Made by a program: the position numbers and the translations under genes. The notes under the pieces are model-generated. The model saw only the letters and a list, made by a program, of their open reading frames with translations. It made no database searches and was not told the DNA's origin. Of a stretch of 8,055 bases of DNA, positions 1-5,864 are shown one piece after another. The DNA is from Christensenella sp. UBA1242. Its GTDB lineage: Bacteria > Bacillota > Clostridia > Christensenellales > UBA1242. Position 1 is the stretch's first letter. Each line of letters begins with the position of its first letter. The DNA is taken from contig DBWI01000015.1 in assembly GCA_002308915.1 (NCBI GenBank), forward strand, positions 1-8,055, in the 5' to 3' direction.

Positions 1-894
1 GATTGTAATGGGGATAATTTTTATTCACCTGATACTAATACATATGAAATGGATGGTTTTAAAAAACCGCCAGATAATGAACAATTAATTGATTTTTATA
101 TAAAATTATGCAAAGATCATCCTTTATTAAAATATTTAGAAGATCCATTAAGTAATAGTGATTTAAGAGGATATAGTAAATTAATGGATAAATTCAGTAC
201 AGAATGCCCTGATGTTAAAATTGTATTAAAGCGTTTAGTTCAAGATAAATTAGCAAATTTAAGTCATATTATAGATAAAGCAGAAGACAAAGGTACAGGA
301 GGTACAAAACTTAATACGTTAAATCCTTTATATAAAAGTAGATTAATTCATAATGAACCAAGACCAGAAGATATTGTTGATGAATTAACTGAATTAGAAA
401 AGAAAAAGAAAGAAGAAGAAGAAGAAAGAAAAAGACTCGAAGAGGAAGAAAAAAAAAGACAAGAAGAAGAAGAAGCGAAAAGATTAGAAGAAGAAGAAGC
501 TAAAAATGCAAAAGGTAAAAAGAAACCTGAACCTAAAAAACCTGAAGTAAAAAAAGCTAATGTTAAAAAAACAGAAGAAGAATTAAAAAAAGAAAAAGAA
601 GAGGAAGAAAAAAATTTACCTCCGCCTATACCTTTTACTAAATTAAAAAATATATCTATAAATTTTGGAAATTTTTATTGTTTAACAGAAATGAATGAAA
701 TTATTCAAAAAATTAAGCAAAATAATATTGGATTGAGTATTTATGATAATGTTTTTGAATCAAATCAAAGCGCTATAATCGATTATGGAATTGGATTACA
801 TTTTAATAGAATTATTTTACATGGATTCACTATTAAACCGGATAAAAAAGAAAAATTAATTGAATATTTGGATATGGTTGAAAAAATTTATTAG
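1..894 (+). CDS. Enolase-like protein (ENO4-type pseudoenolase), 3' part, probably eukaryotic
   Basis: The frame is open from base 1, so the 5' part lies outside the window; 297 codons are visible and the first internal Met is at 49. Numbering below starts at that Met. The opening DCNGDNFY aligns with the enolase DVAASEFY segment, keeping the Asp that binds Mg in true enolases. LEDPL (30-34) matches the IEDP segment with its Mg-binding Glu. The last ~85 residues align almost without gaps to the enolase C-terminal barrel and end where enolases end. Key residues are gone: the GDD segment is replaced around residues 58-63, the catalytic Lys of LLLKVNQ is Asn205, the His-Arg of SHRSGE is Asp233-Asn234, and the substrate-binding Lys of IKTG is Ile256. 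An ~80-residue Lys/Glu-rich, probably coiled-coil insert (111-190) splits the barrel. Dehydratase activity is therefore unlikely. ENO4-type enolases of flagellated eukaryotes are the closest class I can name (inference). Leu is nearly all TTA and Gln all CAA, unlike the bacterial genes downstream. No Shine-Dalgarno context is visible. Confidence 0.72.
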   Translation, partial: DCNGDNFYSPDTNTYEMDGFKKPPDNEQLIDFYIKLCKDHPLLKYLEDPLSNSDLRGYSKLMDKFSTECPDVKIVLKRLVQDKLANLSHIIDKAEDKGTGGTKLNTLNPLYKSRLIHNEPRPEDIVDELTELEKKKKEEEEERKRLEEEEKKRQEEEEAKRLEEEEAKNAKGKKKPEPKKPEVKKANVKKTEEELKKEKEEEEKNLPPPIPFTKLKNISINFGNFYCLTEMNEIIQKIKQNNIGLSIYDNVFESNQSAIIDYGIGLHFNRIILHGFTIKPDKKEKLIEYLDMVEKIY

Positions 895-1551
895 AATTAT
901 TTTTATTTTTTTATTTAATTTTTTTATTTTATTGCAATAATATGCAACGGCACATGCTCCGCTGCCACAAGCCTTGGTTATTCCACTGCCACGCTCAAAT
1001 ACTTTTACCCTGACTTTGTTGCTGCTAAGCACCTTAACAAACTCAACATTTATTCCGTCAACAAAATTTTGATTTATATTTTTGCCAAGCTTTTTTATGT
1101 TAAAATTAAAGCTATCTACAAACTGCAAACAATGCTTATTGCCAACGTCAACGATATCAAAATCCTTGACTTTGTAAATATTCGCTTCGCCCATGTCAAC
1201 TTGGACTATGGCGCTATTTGAGTTAACCTTTAGAATTTTGCAGATGAGTGTTTTTTTGTCGCTTTGGATTGTTAACTTTTTTTTGTGGGTCTTTTGATAT
1301 AAATAAAAAGCAACACACCTTGTGGCATTCCCACACATTGTTGCTTTTGTTCCATCACTATTAAAAATATTTATCTTGCAATCACAGGTTTGGCTTTGAG
1401 CTATTTCTACTAGGCCATCACTGCCAATACAAAAACTGCGCCTGGAAAGTTTTTTGGCTAACAAAGAAAAATCATAACTATACTCGTTTGTCATGTTGTC
1501 GATAAAAATGTAATCATTGCCTAGACCTTGCATCTTAAAAAATTTTAGCAT
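856..1551 (-). CDS. dapF: Diaminopimelate epimerase, C-terminally truncated
   Basis: DapF converts LL- to meso-diaminopimelate in the cytoplasm, for lysine and peptidoglycan synthesis. The N-terminus MLKFFKMQGLGNDYIFID is typical. IGSDGL (42-47) and the catalytic-cysteine motif MCGNATRC (Cys73) are followed by VDMGEAN, VGNKHCLQFVD, NVEFV and FERGSG, and then by the second catalytic cysteine in KACGSGACA (Cys195). Both halves of the two-cysteine acid/base pair are thus intact. The family normally runs to about 270-280 residues and continues with an LPGG..I segment and a GPA..V.G end; these are missing. The reading frame closes at 856 after 231 codons, but its last ~12 residues are antisense to the enolase-like gene and resemble nothing in DapF. 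I read this as a complete bacterial gene cut by the join near 890-930, not as a natural pseudogene. No clear Shine-Dalgarno site precedes the ATG, and no convincing promoter was found in the 100-base gap shared with the divergent yitT-family gene. Confidence 0.9.
   Translation of the reverse strand: MLKFFKMQGLGNDYIFIDNMTNEYSYDFSLLAKKLSRRSFCIGSDGLVEIAQSQTCDCKINIFNSDGTKATMCGNATRCVAFYLYQKTHKKKLTIQSDKKTLICKILKVNSNSAIVQVDMGEANIYKVKDFDIVDVGNKHCLQFVDSFNFNIKKLGKNINQNFVDGINVEFVKVLSSNKVRVKVFERGSGITKACGSGACAVAYYCNKIKKLNKKIKIILINFFNHIQIFN
886..935. other. Probable join between eukaryotic-type and bacterial DNA
   Basis: This A/T-only run directly follows the stop codon of the enolase-like gene (892-894), and in it the conserved part of the minus-strand dapF fades out. 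To the left, codon use is extremely AT-biased and the protein type is eukaryotic. To the right, all genes carry bacterial signals. DapF similarity is certain to about base 934 and could continue to about 892 through a KIKIIL stretch, so the exact point cannot be fixed. A low-complexity A/T tract is a typical place for a false assembly join; a real insertion into dapF is the alternative. Confidence 0.65.
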
Positions 1552-1604
1552 AATATAATATATTAAATATTTTGATAAATGTTTAAAATTTAAATTTAAT
1601 CACA

Positions 1605-1634
1605 TTGACAATTCGACAAAATTTTTGCTAATAT
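1605..1634 (+). promoter_or_regulatory. Promoter of the YitT-family gene
   Basis: A perfect -35 box TTGACA (1605-1610) is followed after 18 bases by TAATAT (1629-1634), which is preceded by TG at 1626-1627, giving an extended -10. Transcription would start near 1641, leaving a leader of about ten bases before the ATG at 1652. This makes the in-frame TTG at 1625 an unlikely start because it lies upstream of the predicted transcript. Confidence 0.6.
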
Positions 1635-1651
1635 CAACATGGGAAATACAT

Positions 1652-2635
1652 ATGAAAATTAAAAACAAATTTTTGAACCATACTGTTCATGTTGTGCTTG
1701 TCCTTTTGGGAACATTTTTTATGGGAACAGGCTTTAACTTATTCTTTGCTCCAAACAACATTTTGCTCGGTGGCTTTGGTGGAATTTCAACAATAATCTC
1801 TGACCTACTTGCAAGGGGAAATATACATATTTCTATGTCTATTATCTATTTTGGATTAAATATAATATTGTATATCTTTGCTGTTAAAACTCTTGGAAAA
1901 AAGTTTGGAATTTATGCAATCATTGGCATTGTTAGTTATTCAATATTTTTGGAAATATGTAAATTCCCTGCCGCAAGCAACGACCCTCTCCTTTGCAGTA
2001 TTTATGGAAGTCTGACTTCTGGAATTGGTGTTGGAATTGTTATTAGAAGTGGAGCAACAACTGGTGGTGGAGATATGCTTGGTTGCATAATAAACCACAA
2101 AAATCCAAAAATATCTGTTGGCTGGGTTACAATTTTTGTCAATACCATCGTAATTATTATTTCACTTGTTGTTTATGGTCTTAATCAATCACTATATTCT
2201 CTTATTGGAATATTTATTGCTGGCAGAGTTAGTGATGTTATAATTGAAGGTCCAAAATCTATTAAGGCTTATTACATTATTTCCGACAAAGCAGAAGAAA
2301 TTGCTGACAAACTTATTCATGTTTTGCATCGTGGCGTTACTGGTTTTGATGCATATGGAAAATATAGTGGCAAAAAACTTGATGTAATATTATGTCTTGT
2401 TAGCGGTTATCAAATATCTGAACTAAAACAAATTGTTTATGAATCAGACCCAAAAGCTTTTCTGTTTTCTATTCCTGTTAAGGAAGCACTTGGTCAAGGT
2501 TTTCACAAACTAGAAAAGAAGCAAACACTGGTATTCAAAAAACAAAAAATAAGTCAAGTTTTGCCAGAACAAAACTTGACCTTAACCCCATCAAATTCAA
2601 CTGATGAAACACAACAAAAAGATAGTCTTACATAG
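1652..2635 (+). CDS. YitT family membrane protein (DUF161 + DUF2179)
   Basis: A polytopic inner-membrane protein of 327 residues. About six to seven hydrophobic segments cover residues ~10-200, with the family-typical glycine-rich stretches LLGGFGGIST and SGATTGGGDMLG. A soluble C-terminal DUF2179 domain follows at about 210-275, containing YYIIS, HRGVTGFDAYG and DVILCLVS. The biochemical role of the family is not established; transport is often suggested. The ATG at 1652 was chosen over an in-frame TTG at 1625 because the promoter -10 box overlaps the latter and a weak GGGA site lies eight bases before the ATG. The last ~45 residues form a polar tail (KKQTLVF to QQKDSLT) longer than in most relatives. 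The gene is transcribed alone, divergent from dapF. Its stop codon (2633-2635) overlaps the end of the convergent feoA gene, and a terminator hairpin spans both ends. Confidence 0.88.
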   Translation: MKIKNKFLNHTVHVVLVLLGTFFMGTGFNLFFAPNNILLGGFGGISTIISDLLARGNIHISMSIIYFGLNIILYIFAVKTLGKKFGIYAIIGIVSYSIFLEICKFPAASNDPLLCSIYGSLTSGIGVGIVIRSGATTGGGDMLGCIINHKNPKISVGWVTIFVNTIVIIISLVVYGLNQSLYSLIGIFIAGRVSDVIIEGPKSIKAYYIISDKAEEIADKLIHVLHRGVTGFDAYGKYSGKKLDVILCLVSGYQISELKQIVYESDPKAFLFSIPVKEALGQGFHKLEKKQTLVFKKQKISQVLPEQNLTLTPSNSTDETQQKDSLT

Positions 2636-2655
2636 TTAGACTATCTTCTTTTTTT
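2619..2655. terminator. Bidirectional terminator between yitT-family gene and feoA
   Basis: A perfect 10-bp stem AAGATAGTCT (2619-2628) pairs with AGACTATCTT (2638-2647) around a 9-base loop. On the plus strand it is followed by CTTCTTTTTTT; on the minus strand the stem is followed by a run of five T. It can therefore stop both convergent genes. The two stop codons lie inside it: TAG at 2633-2635 in the loop on the plus strand and TAA at 2630-2628 on the minus strand. Confidence 0.8.
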
Positions 2656-2876
2656 AACTCTCTAATGTATATTTTGCTTGCAATGTTTTTGTCTAGCGCT
2701 ACTTTTGAACCAAATACTTCAACAATAACACTGCCGTTGTTTTTTGACTTAACAACCACCTGCACACCTCTTGAAAATCCCATTTCAATAAGTCTTTTTG
2801 TGCTTGCATCTTCTTTTGTTATTCTGTCAATAACATATGGTTTATTTATGTCAGCATATATTAATGGAAAACCCAT
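2628..2876 (-). CDS. feoA: FeoA domain protein
   Basis: A small protein of 82 residues that consists of one FeoA (SH3-like) domain. The hallmark segment LIEMGFSRGVQVVVK (29-43) is followed by a hydrophobic strand region VIVEVFG and by VALDKNIASKIYIREL. FeoA proteins usually act in the cytoplasm with the ferrous-iron transporter FeoB. No feoB is in this window: the gene ends at a terminator, so it is either an orphan FeoA or works with a distant FeoB. The start is fixed by an AAAGGAGA Shine-Dalgarno site with GGAG five bases before the ATG. That site overlaps the stop of the upstream gene, which ends only 11 bases earlier, so the two are cotranscribed and probably translationally coupled. Its last codons overlap the 3' end of the opposing yitT-family gene by eight bases. 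Confidence 0.87.
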   Translation of the reverse strand: MGFPLIYADINKPYVIDRITKEDASTKRLIEMGFSRGVQVVVKSKNNGSVIVEVFGSKVALDKNIASKIYIRELKKEDSLTM

Positions 2877-2887
2877 TTTTTCTCCTT

Positions 2888-3373
2888 TTATAACGAATTA
2901 CTATTGTCAAACATGTCTGCGTAGTAATTTAATTTTTGTGCATCTGTTCTTGGAAGTGAAGCAAACTTGCGAATGTACTCACTTTTATTGGGGTCATCAC
3001 AAAGAATAATTGCTTGTTGCAATTTTTTCATGTCTACACCTTCAATATCTTTTGCAAATTCAAATATGTTTTTTGCATTGTGTGAGTAAATAACAGCTTG
3101 TTCAAACTTGCGAATATCGTTTGGCAATACCTTTGCAAACTCAACAACATAATCTGGATAATTTTTGCAAATCTCTTCAACTATTGGTGTATACAAAATG
3201 CGATTATTTTTGGTCCAGTTCTCTTCTTTGCACATTTTTACAAAGTCAAGCATGAGTTCTGGTTTGTCATATTGCGTTAATGTTTCTGCCATATCACATA
3301 GTGCAACAATATCGCCTTGAATCAATAGCCTTCTGGCATGAATTAATATATACGAAATATCATGTTTCCACAT
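2888..3373 (-). CDS. Hypothetical alpha-helical repeat (solenoid-like) protein
   Basis: A 161-residue cytosolic protein with no signal peptide or membrane segment. It contains imperfect helical repeats that begin with FA/FV at residues 44, 79, 106 and 137, spaced 27-35 residues apart. The best pair is FAKVLPNDIRKFEQAVIYS (79-97) against FAKDIEGVDMKKLQQAIILC (106-125). Such F-A-K...KL..AII repeats suggest an alpha-solenoid used for protein binding; this is inference, and no function can be named. The start at 3373 (MWKHD) was chosen because a GAGGGTGG Shine-Dalgarno site lies about six bases upstream. The in-frame ATG at 3388 sits at the predicted transcription start, and the longer frame to 3436 runs through the promoter. 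It is the first gene of an operon with feoA, 11 bases downstream. Confidence 0.7.
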   Translation of the reverse strand: MWKHDISYILIHARRLLIQGDIVALCDMAETLTQYDKPELMLDFVKMCKEENWTKNNRILYTPIVEEICKNYPDYVVEFAKVLPNDIRKFEQAVIYSHNAKNIFEFAKDIEGVDMKKLQQAIILCDDPNKSEYIRKFASLPRTDAQKLNYYADMFDNSNSL

Positions 3374-3392
3374 AATTTCCACCCTCATAATT

Positions 3393-3421
3393 ATAATATC
3401 ACCATAATAATCAAATGTCAA
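3393..3421 (-). promoter_or_regulatory. Promoter of the solenoid-feoA operon
   Basis: On the minus strand TTGACA (3421-3416) is followed after exactly 17 bases by TATTAT (3398-3393). The predicted transcript starts a few bases later, just ahead of the GAGGGTGG ribosome site (3386-3379), and this fixes the downstream start at 3373. Its -35 box lies eight bases from the -35 box of the divergent promoter for P1. Confidence 0.75.
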
Positions 3422-3429
3422 GTTTGGTA

Positions 3430-3458
3430 TTGACACATTTGGCTAAGTGTATTACAAT
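3430..3458 (+). promoter_or_regulatory. Promoter of paralog gene P1
   Basis: TTGACA (3430-3435) and TACAAT (3453-3458) are separated by 17 bases, close to the full vegetative sigma consensus. The leader is about 15 bases and includes a GGAG ribosome site (3469-3472). The -35 boxes of this and the divergent promoter form an inverted repeat, TGTCAA-8 bases-TTGACA, so the two polymerase sites should interfere and could share an operator. Confidence 0.75.
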
Positions 3459-3478
3459 AAAAATGAATGGAGAATAAT

Positions 3479-4120
3479 ATGGAAGATTTTGAATTGTTAC
3501 CACAAAACTTTTGTTGGTACATTGATGAAAATCAAAGAGTTCATTTGTATATTTTGAACAATGCAAGAACAATTGCAAGAAGCAAAAGGTCATATGCTCT
3601 CAATATGGGCGGACATGAAATAATAAATCTTTCTGCAAAACATTTTGCTGAAAAAATGGAAAGCATTTATCGTGAAGTATATGACAAACACTATTCCAGT
3701 TTTGTTGAAACAACAATGACAGAAGGAATGATGAAAAAAGGCGTTCATTCTATTCAACAAGAACTTAACAAACTTGTTGAAAACGAAGTTTTAAATCAAA
3801 AACAAAAATTACTAGCAAAATACAAAAAAATATTTGGAGTTAATGACCTTGATATTGTTGGTAATTCTTGGATATCAAATGATGCACCTTATAACCTAAA
3901 CGCTTTTAAGTATTGTTTTAAGGAAGATGTATGTTTCCTTGTAAAAAACAAAACTATGGAAAGAATTATGGGTACAACATTTAATACGAGCAACTTGCAC
4001 ACAGTTGAAGATTTAAAAAAGCTTCAAGCCGAAGTTCAAGAAAAGTATGACAGATATTTGAAACACAGAACAAAAAAACCAATGATAACAGAAGAAGATT
4101 TAAACGAAGAAAAATTTTAA
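3479..4120 (+). CDS. Uncharacterised paralog-family protein P1 (divergent member)
   Basis: 213 residues, predicted cytosolic, family not recognised. It is the most divergent of four related genes in this window. The N-terminus matches the others: WYIDENQRVHLYILNN (13-28), then a GG.E.IN segment (44-50) where P3 and P4 have GG.EVID. The VRTIDEF motif of the other copies is replaced by ARSKRSYA. A helical middle carries LLAKYKKIFG (111-120), matching the YM.KYKELL segment. A C-terminal helix VEDLKKLQAEVQEK matches V.E...LEA.LQEK. It ends in ITEEDLNEEKF, so the EEYL.Y tail of the other copies is lost or changed. The start at 3479 has GGAG six bases upstream; an in-frame ATG at 3467 lacks any such site. 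It is transcribed alone, opposite to the other three copies, and ends at a strong bidirectional terminator. Function unknown. Confidence 0.75.
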   Translation: MEDFELLPQNFCWYIDENQRVHLYILNNARTIARSKRSYALNMGGHEIINLSAKHFAEKMESIYREVYDKHYSSFVETTMTEGMMKKGVHSIQQELNKLVENEVLNQKQKLLAKYKKIFGVNDLDIVGNSWISNDAPYNLNAFKYCFKEDVCFLVKNKTMERIMGTTFNTSNLHTVEDLKKLQAEVQEKYDRYLKHRTKKPMITEEDLNEEKF

Positions 4121-4125
4121 GCAAC

Positions 4126-4155
4126 AAAAAACTGCGTGTTAAACGCAGTTTTTTT
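4126..4155. terminator. Bidirectional terminator between P1 and the MazG-like gene
   Basis: AAAAAACTGCGT (4126-4137) pairs perfectly with ACGCAGTTTTTT (4143-4154) around a five-base loop. The A tract and T tract make it work in both directions. It stops P1 on the plus strand and the MazG-like gene, whose stop codon (4156-4154) lies at its edge, on the minus strand. Confidence 0.88.
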
Positions 4156-4477
4156 ATTCTCTACCCTCTTCTTCCATCTTTTTGATTTGGCCTTGAAATT
4201 TTTGCATCTTTTTGTCAATCATTTCTTCCACGCCATAATCTTTGTAGAAATATCTCATTTGCTCAAGACAAATGCTAACATCGGCAATTTCTTCAACAAG
4301 ATTTTCTATAATTTTTGGGTCGCCTTTGTATTCTTTGTAAAGCATTTTTCTTTTGAATTTGTTAATTGCAACAATAAGTTCACCCATCTCTTCAACGCAT
4401 TGATCATATTGTGCAACAAGTCCCCAAAGTTCTGTTGCCTTTTTGTATACTTCCAATCTTTCTTGTTCTGTCATCAT
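4154..4477 (-). CDS. MazG-like nucleotide pyrophosphohydrolase
   Basis: A 107-residue, all-helical cytosolic protein. It shows the metal-binding pattern of the all-alpha NTP pyrophosphohydrolase (MazG/dUTPase-like) superfamily: EEMGE (Glu29, Glu30, Glu33) on one helix, and EEIAD (Glu62, Glu63, Asp66) on a later helix, with aromatic and hydrophobic residues between. Members hydrolyse (d)NTPs to the monophosphate and PPi, often for house-cleaning; the substrate here cannot be read from sequence. The length fits single-domain members and not full two-domain MazG. An AAGGAAC ribosome site lies about eight bases before the ATG at 4477; a second ATG follows immediately. It sits 44 bases after P2 on the same strand, behind a hairpin terminator. 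I see no promoter of its own, so it may depend on readthrough from the paralog operon. Confidence 0.82.
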   Translation of the reverse strand: MMTEQERLEVYKKATELWGLVAQYDQCVEEMGELIVAINKFKRKMLYKEYKGDPKIIENLVEEIADVSICLEQMRYFYKDYGVEEMIDKKMQKFQGQIKKMEEEGRE

Positions 4478-4497
4478 AATTTTTGTTCCTTTTATTC

Positions 4498-4522
4498 AAA
4501 AAATGGCTTGACGCCATTTTTT
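4498..4522 (-). terminator. Hairpin terminator after P2 (leaky or attenuator-like)
   Basis: AAAAAATGGC (4498-4507) and GCCATTTTTT (4513-4522) form a perfect 10-bp inverted repeat around a five-base loop. In minus-strand RNA a short GGC/GCC core is followed by six U. It overlaps the P2 stop codon and stands only about 20 bases before the start of the MazG-like gene. With only three GC pairs it may terminate partially. Confidence 0.65.
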
Positions 4523-5220
4523 TAGTAATTCAAATATTCGTCTGTTTTTGCTCTAAGTTCTTCTCTTTCTTTTGCTTCTTTCTTTGCTGCTGCTGCTCTT
4601 TCTTTTTTGCTTATTTCTTCTCTTACAAGTTTTTCTTCAATGTTTGCTTGCAAATCTCTTAGCTCTTGAATATTTGTAAGTGGTGGTCTATCTTTGCTTA
4701 AATAATCTTTTACTGGCAACAAATTAATTTGTTCTTCATCTTCAACCATAATAACAAGGCTTGCTTTTGGTGCATCGTCACTTATTGATATATAACCATA
4801 TTCTGTATCATAATAAGGGCCATCTTCTGGATCATAATCTTCAACAAGTGTTTTGTATACATCAAGTTTTGGACTCTTTAATGCTTTTCTGTATGGTGCC
4901 AAATATTCCTCAATCTCTTTGTTCTTTCTGTCATTGAGTTCATTTAGTCTTTGTCTGTGACCAAATATTCTTTCTAAAATATTAACACCCTTTCCTTGCT
5001 CTTTTTGCAAGTCTTCATATTTTCTTTCTATTTTTCTTTTGCCTGCAAGAATATGTGGTGCAGTAACATTCAGTGCTTCCACACCGCCTGTTTTTGCTTC
5101 AAACTCATCAATAGTTCTAACTATTTTGCCATCTTTTCCAACAATATATAAAGTAACTTTGTTGTTTTCACCAACATTAACATAAATATCTTCTGTTGAT
5201 AATTCAAATTGTTTTTCCAT
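4522..5220 (-). CDS. Uncharacterised paralog-family protein P2
   Basis: 232 residues, highly charged, no signal peptide or membrane segment; family not recognised. The conserved N-terminal block is clear: IYVNVGENNKVTLYIVG (12-28), then IVRTIDEFEAKTGGVEALNV (33-52). The helical middle (~60-120) has ERKYEDLQK and EIEEYLAPYRKALKSPKLD, aligned with the KYKELLHSPNL segment of P3 and P4. INLL and ELRDLQANIEEKLVREE follow, then an Ala/Lys/Glu-rich helix (~200-226) longer than in the other copies, and the tail TDEYLNY. It also carries an acidic stretch with DYDPEDGPYYDTEYGY that the others lack. It is the last of three cotranscribed copies, 14 bases after P3, with an AGGGGG ribosome site about eight bases before the ATG. 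A hairpin terminator overlaps its stop. Function unknown. Confidence 0.78.
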   Translation of the reverse strand: MEKQFELSTEDIYVNVGENNKVTLYIVGKDGKIVRTIDEFEAKTGGVEALNVTAPHILAGKRKIERKYEDLQKEQGKGVNILERIFGHRQRLNELNDRKNKEIEEYLAPYRKALKSPKLDVYKTLVEDYDPEDGPYYDTEYGYISISDDAPKASLVIMVEDEEQINLLPVKDYLSKDRPPLTNIQELRDLQANIEEKLVREEISKKERAAAAKKEAKEREELRAKTDEYLNY

Positions 5221-5234
5221 AAATATACCCCCTA

Positions 5235-5849
5235 TTAATAATCTAAATATTCTTCTGTGTTGCGTCTTGCTTCTTGTTGTTGAAGCTGATTTGTTACTTT
5301 TTCTTGCAATTCTGCTTCAAACTTTCTTAATTCATCAACACTTGTAAGCGTAACTTTATAATATTCATTCCTACCCAAATAAGTTTCAAGTCCAATTAAA
5401 TCAATTCTTTCACCATTTTTTGTAACCAAATCTGGTGCACCTAATGGATGGTCGTATTCCATATTTTCATACCATACAGTTATAGCATAATCATCAAAAT
5501 CAAGATTTGGGCTGTGGAGTAATTCTTTATATTTTGACATATATTTTTCAACTTCTTCTGCTTTTTGGGCTTTTAGCGCTTCAACTTGTCTGCGATATGA
5601 ACCAAGAAATTTTGGACCCTTAACATTTTTAATAAGGTCATTATATTTATGTATTATGGCTTCCTTCCCACGAAGAACATCTTTTGGATTTGTATCAATA
5701 ACTTCTCTGCCACCTTGTTTCGCAATAAACTCATCAATTGTTCTAACCATTGTTTCATTGTTATTCAAAATGTACAAAGTAACTTTGTTATCTTTATCAA
5801 GTGCAAAATAAATTTTTCCGCCATAGATATTAAACCTTAATTTTCCCAT
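5235..5849 (-). CDS. Uncharacterised paralog-family protein P3
   Basis: 204 residues, charged, predicted cytosolic; family not recognised. It aligns without gaps to P4 over the first ~118 residues. Shared blocks are IYF.LDKDNKVTLYILNN (13-30), MVRTIDEFIAKQGGREVID (34-52), the near-identical stretch from KYNDLIKNVKG to SYRRQVE (68-90), and KYKELLHSPNLD (106-117). Later blocks are ERIDLIGLETYLG, then VDELRKFEAELQEKV, and the C-terminal NTEEYLDY. The middle is probably a helical pair or coiled coil, and the N-terminus reads like beta strands. The start follows an AGGTG ribosome site about six bases upstream, and the gap to P4 is 15 bases, so the copies form one operon. The very similar stretch shared with P4 also persists at DNA level, pointing to a recent duplication or gene conversion. 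Function unknown. Confidence 0.8.
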   Translation of the reverse strand: MGKLRFNIYGGKIYFALDKDNKVTLYILNNNETMVRTIDEFIAKQGGREVIDTNPKDVLRGKEAIIHKYNDLIKNVKGPKFLGSYRRQVEALKAQKAEEVEKYMSKYKELLHSPNLDFDDYAITVWYENMEYDHPLGAPDLVTKNGERIDLIGLETYLGRNEYYKVTLTSVDELRKFEAELQEKVTNQLQQQEARRNTEEYLDY

Positions 5850-5864
5850 AATTCACCTACCAAA

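Noticed and set aside
400..610. Dense GAA/AAA repeats as a possible repeat array or CRISPR-like structure
   Set aside because: The period is the codon, with no spacer/repeat pattern; the stretch encodes a charged, probably coiled-coil insert inside one continuous frame.
1552..1640. A minus-strand promoter for dapF
   Set aside because: TTGTCA and TTATCA are present, but no acceptable -10 box lies at proper spacing ahead of the start codon.
2665..3009. A plus-strand open frame across feoA and the solenoid gene
   Set aside because: It covers the antisense of feoA and its ribosome site and has no upstream signal of its own.
4136..4525. A plus-strand open frame of 129 codons opposite the MazG-like gene
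   Set aside because: It is the antisense of a gene with clear family motifs and its own ribosome site; the Phe/His-rich product is the usual shadow of Lys/Glu codons.
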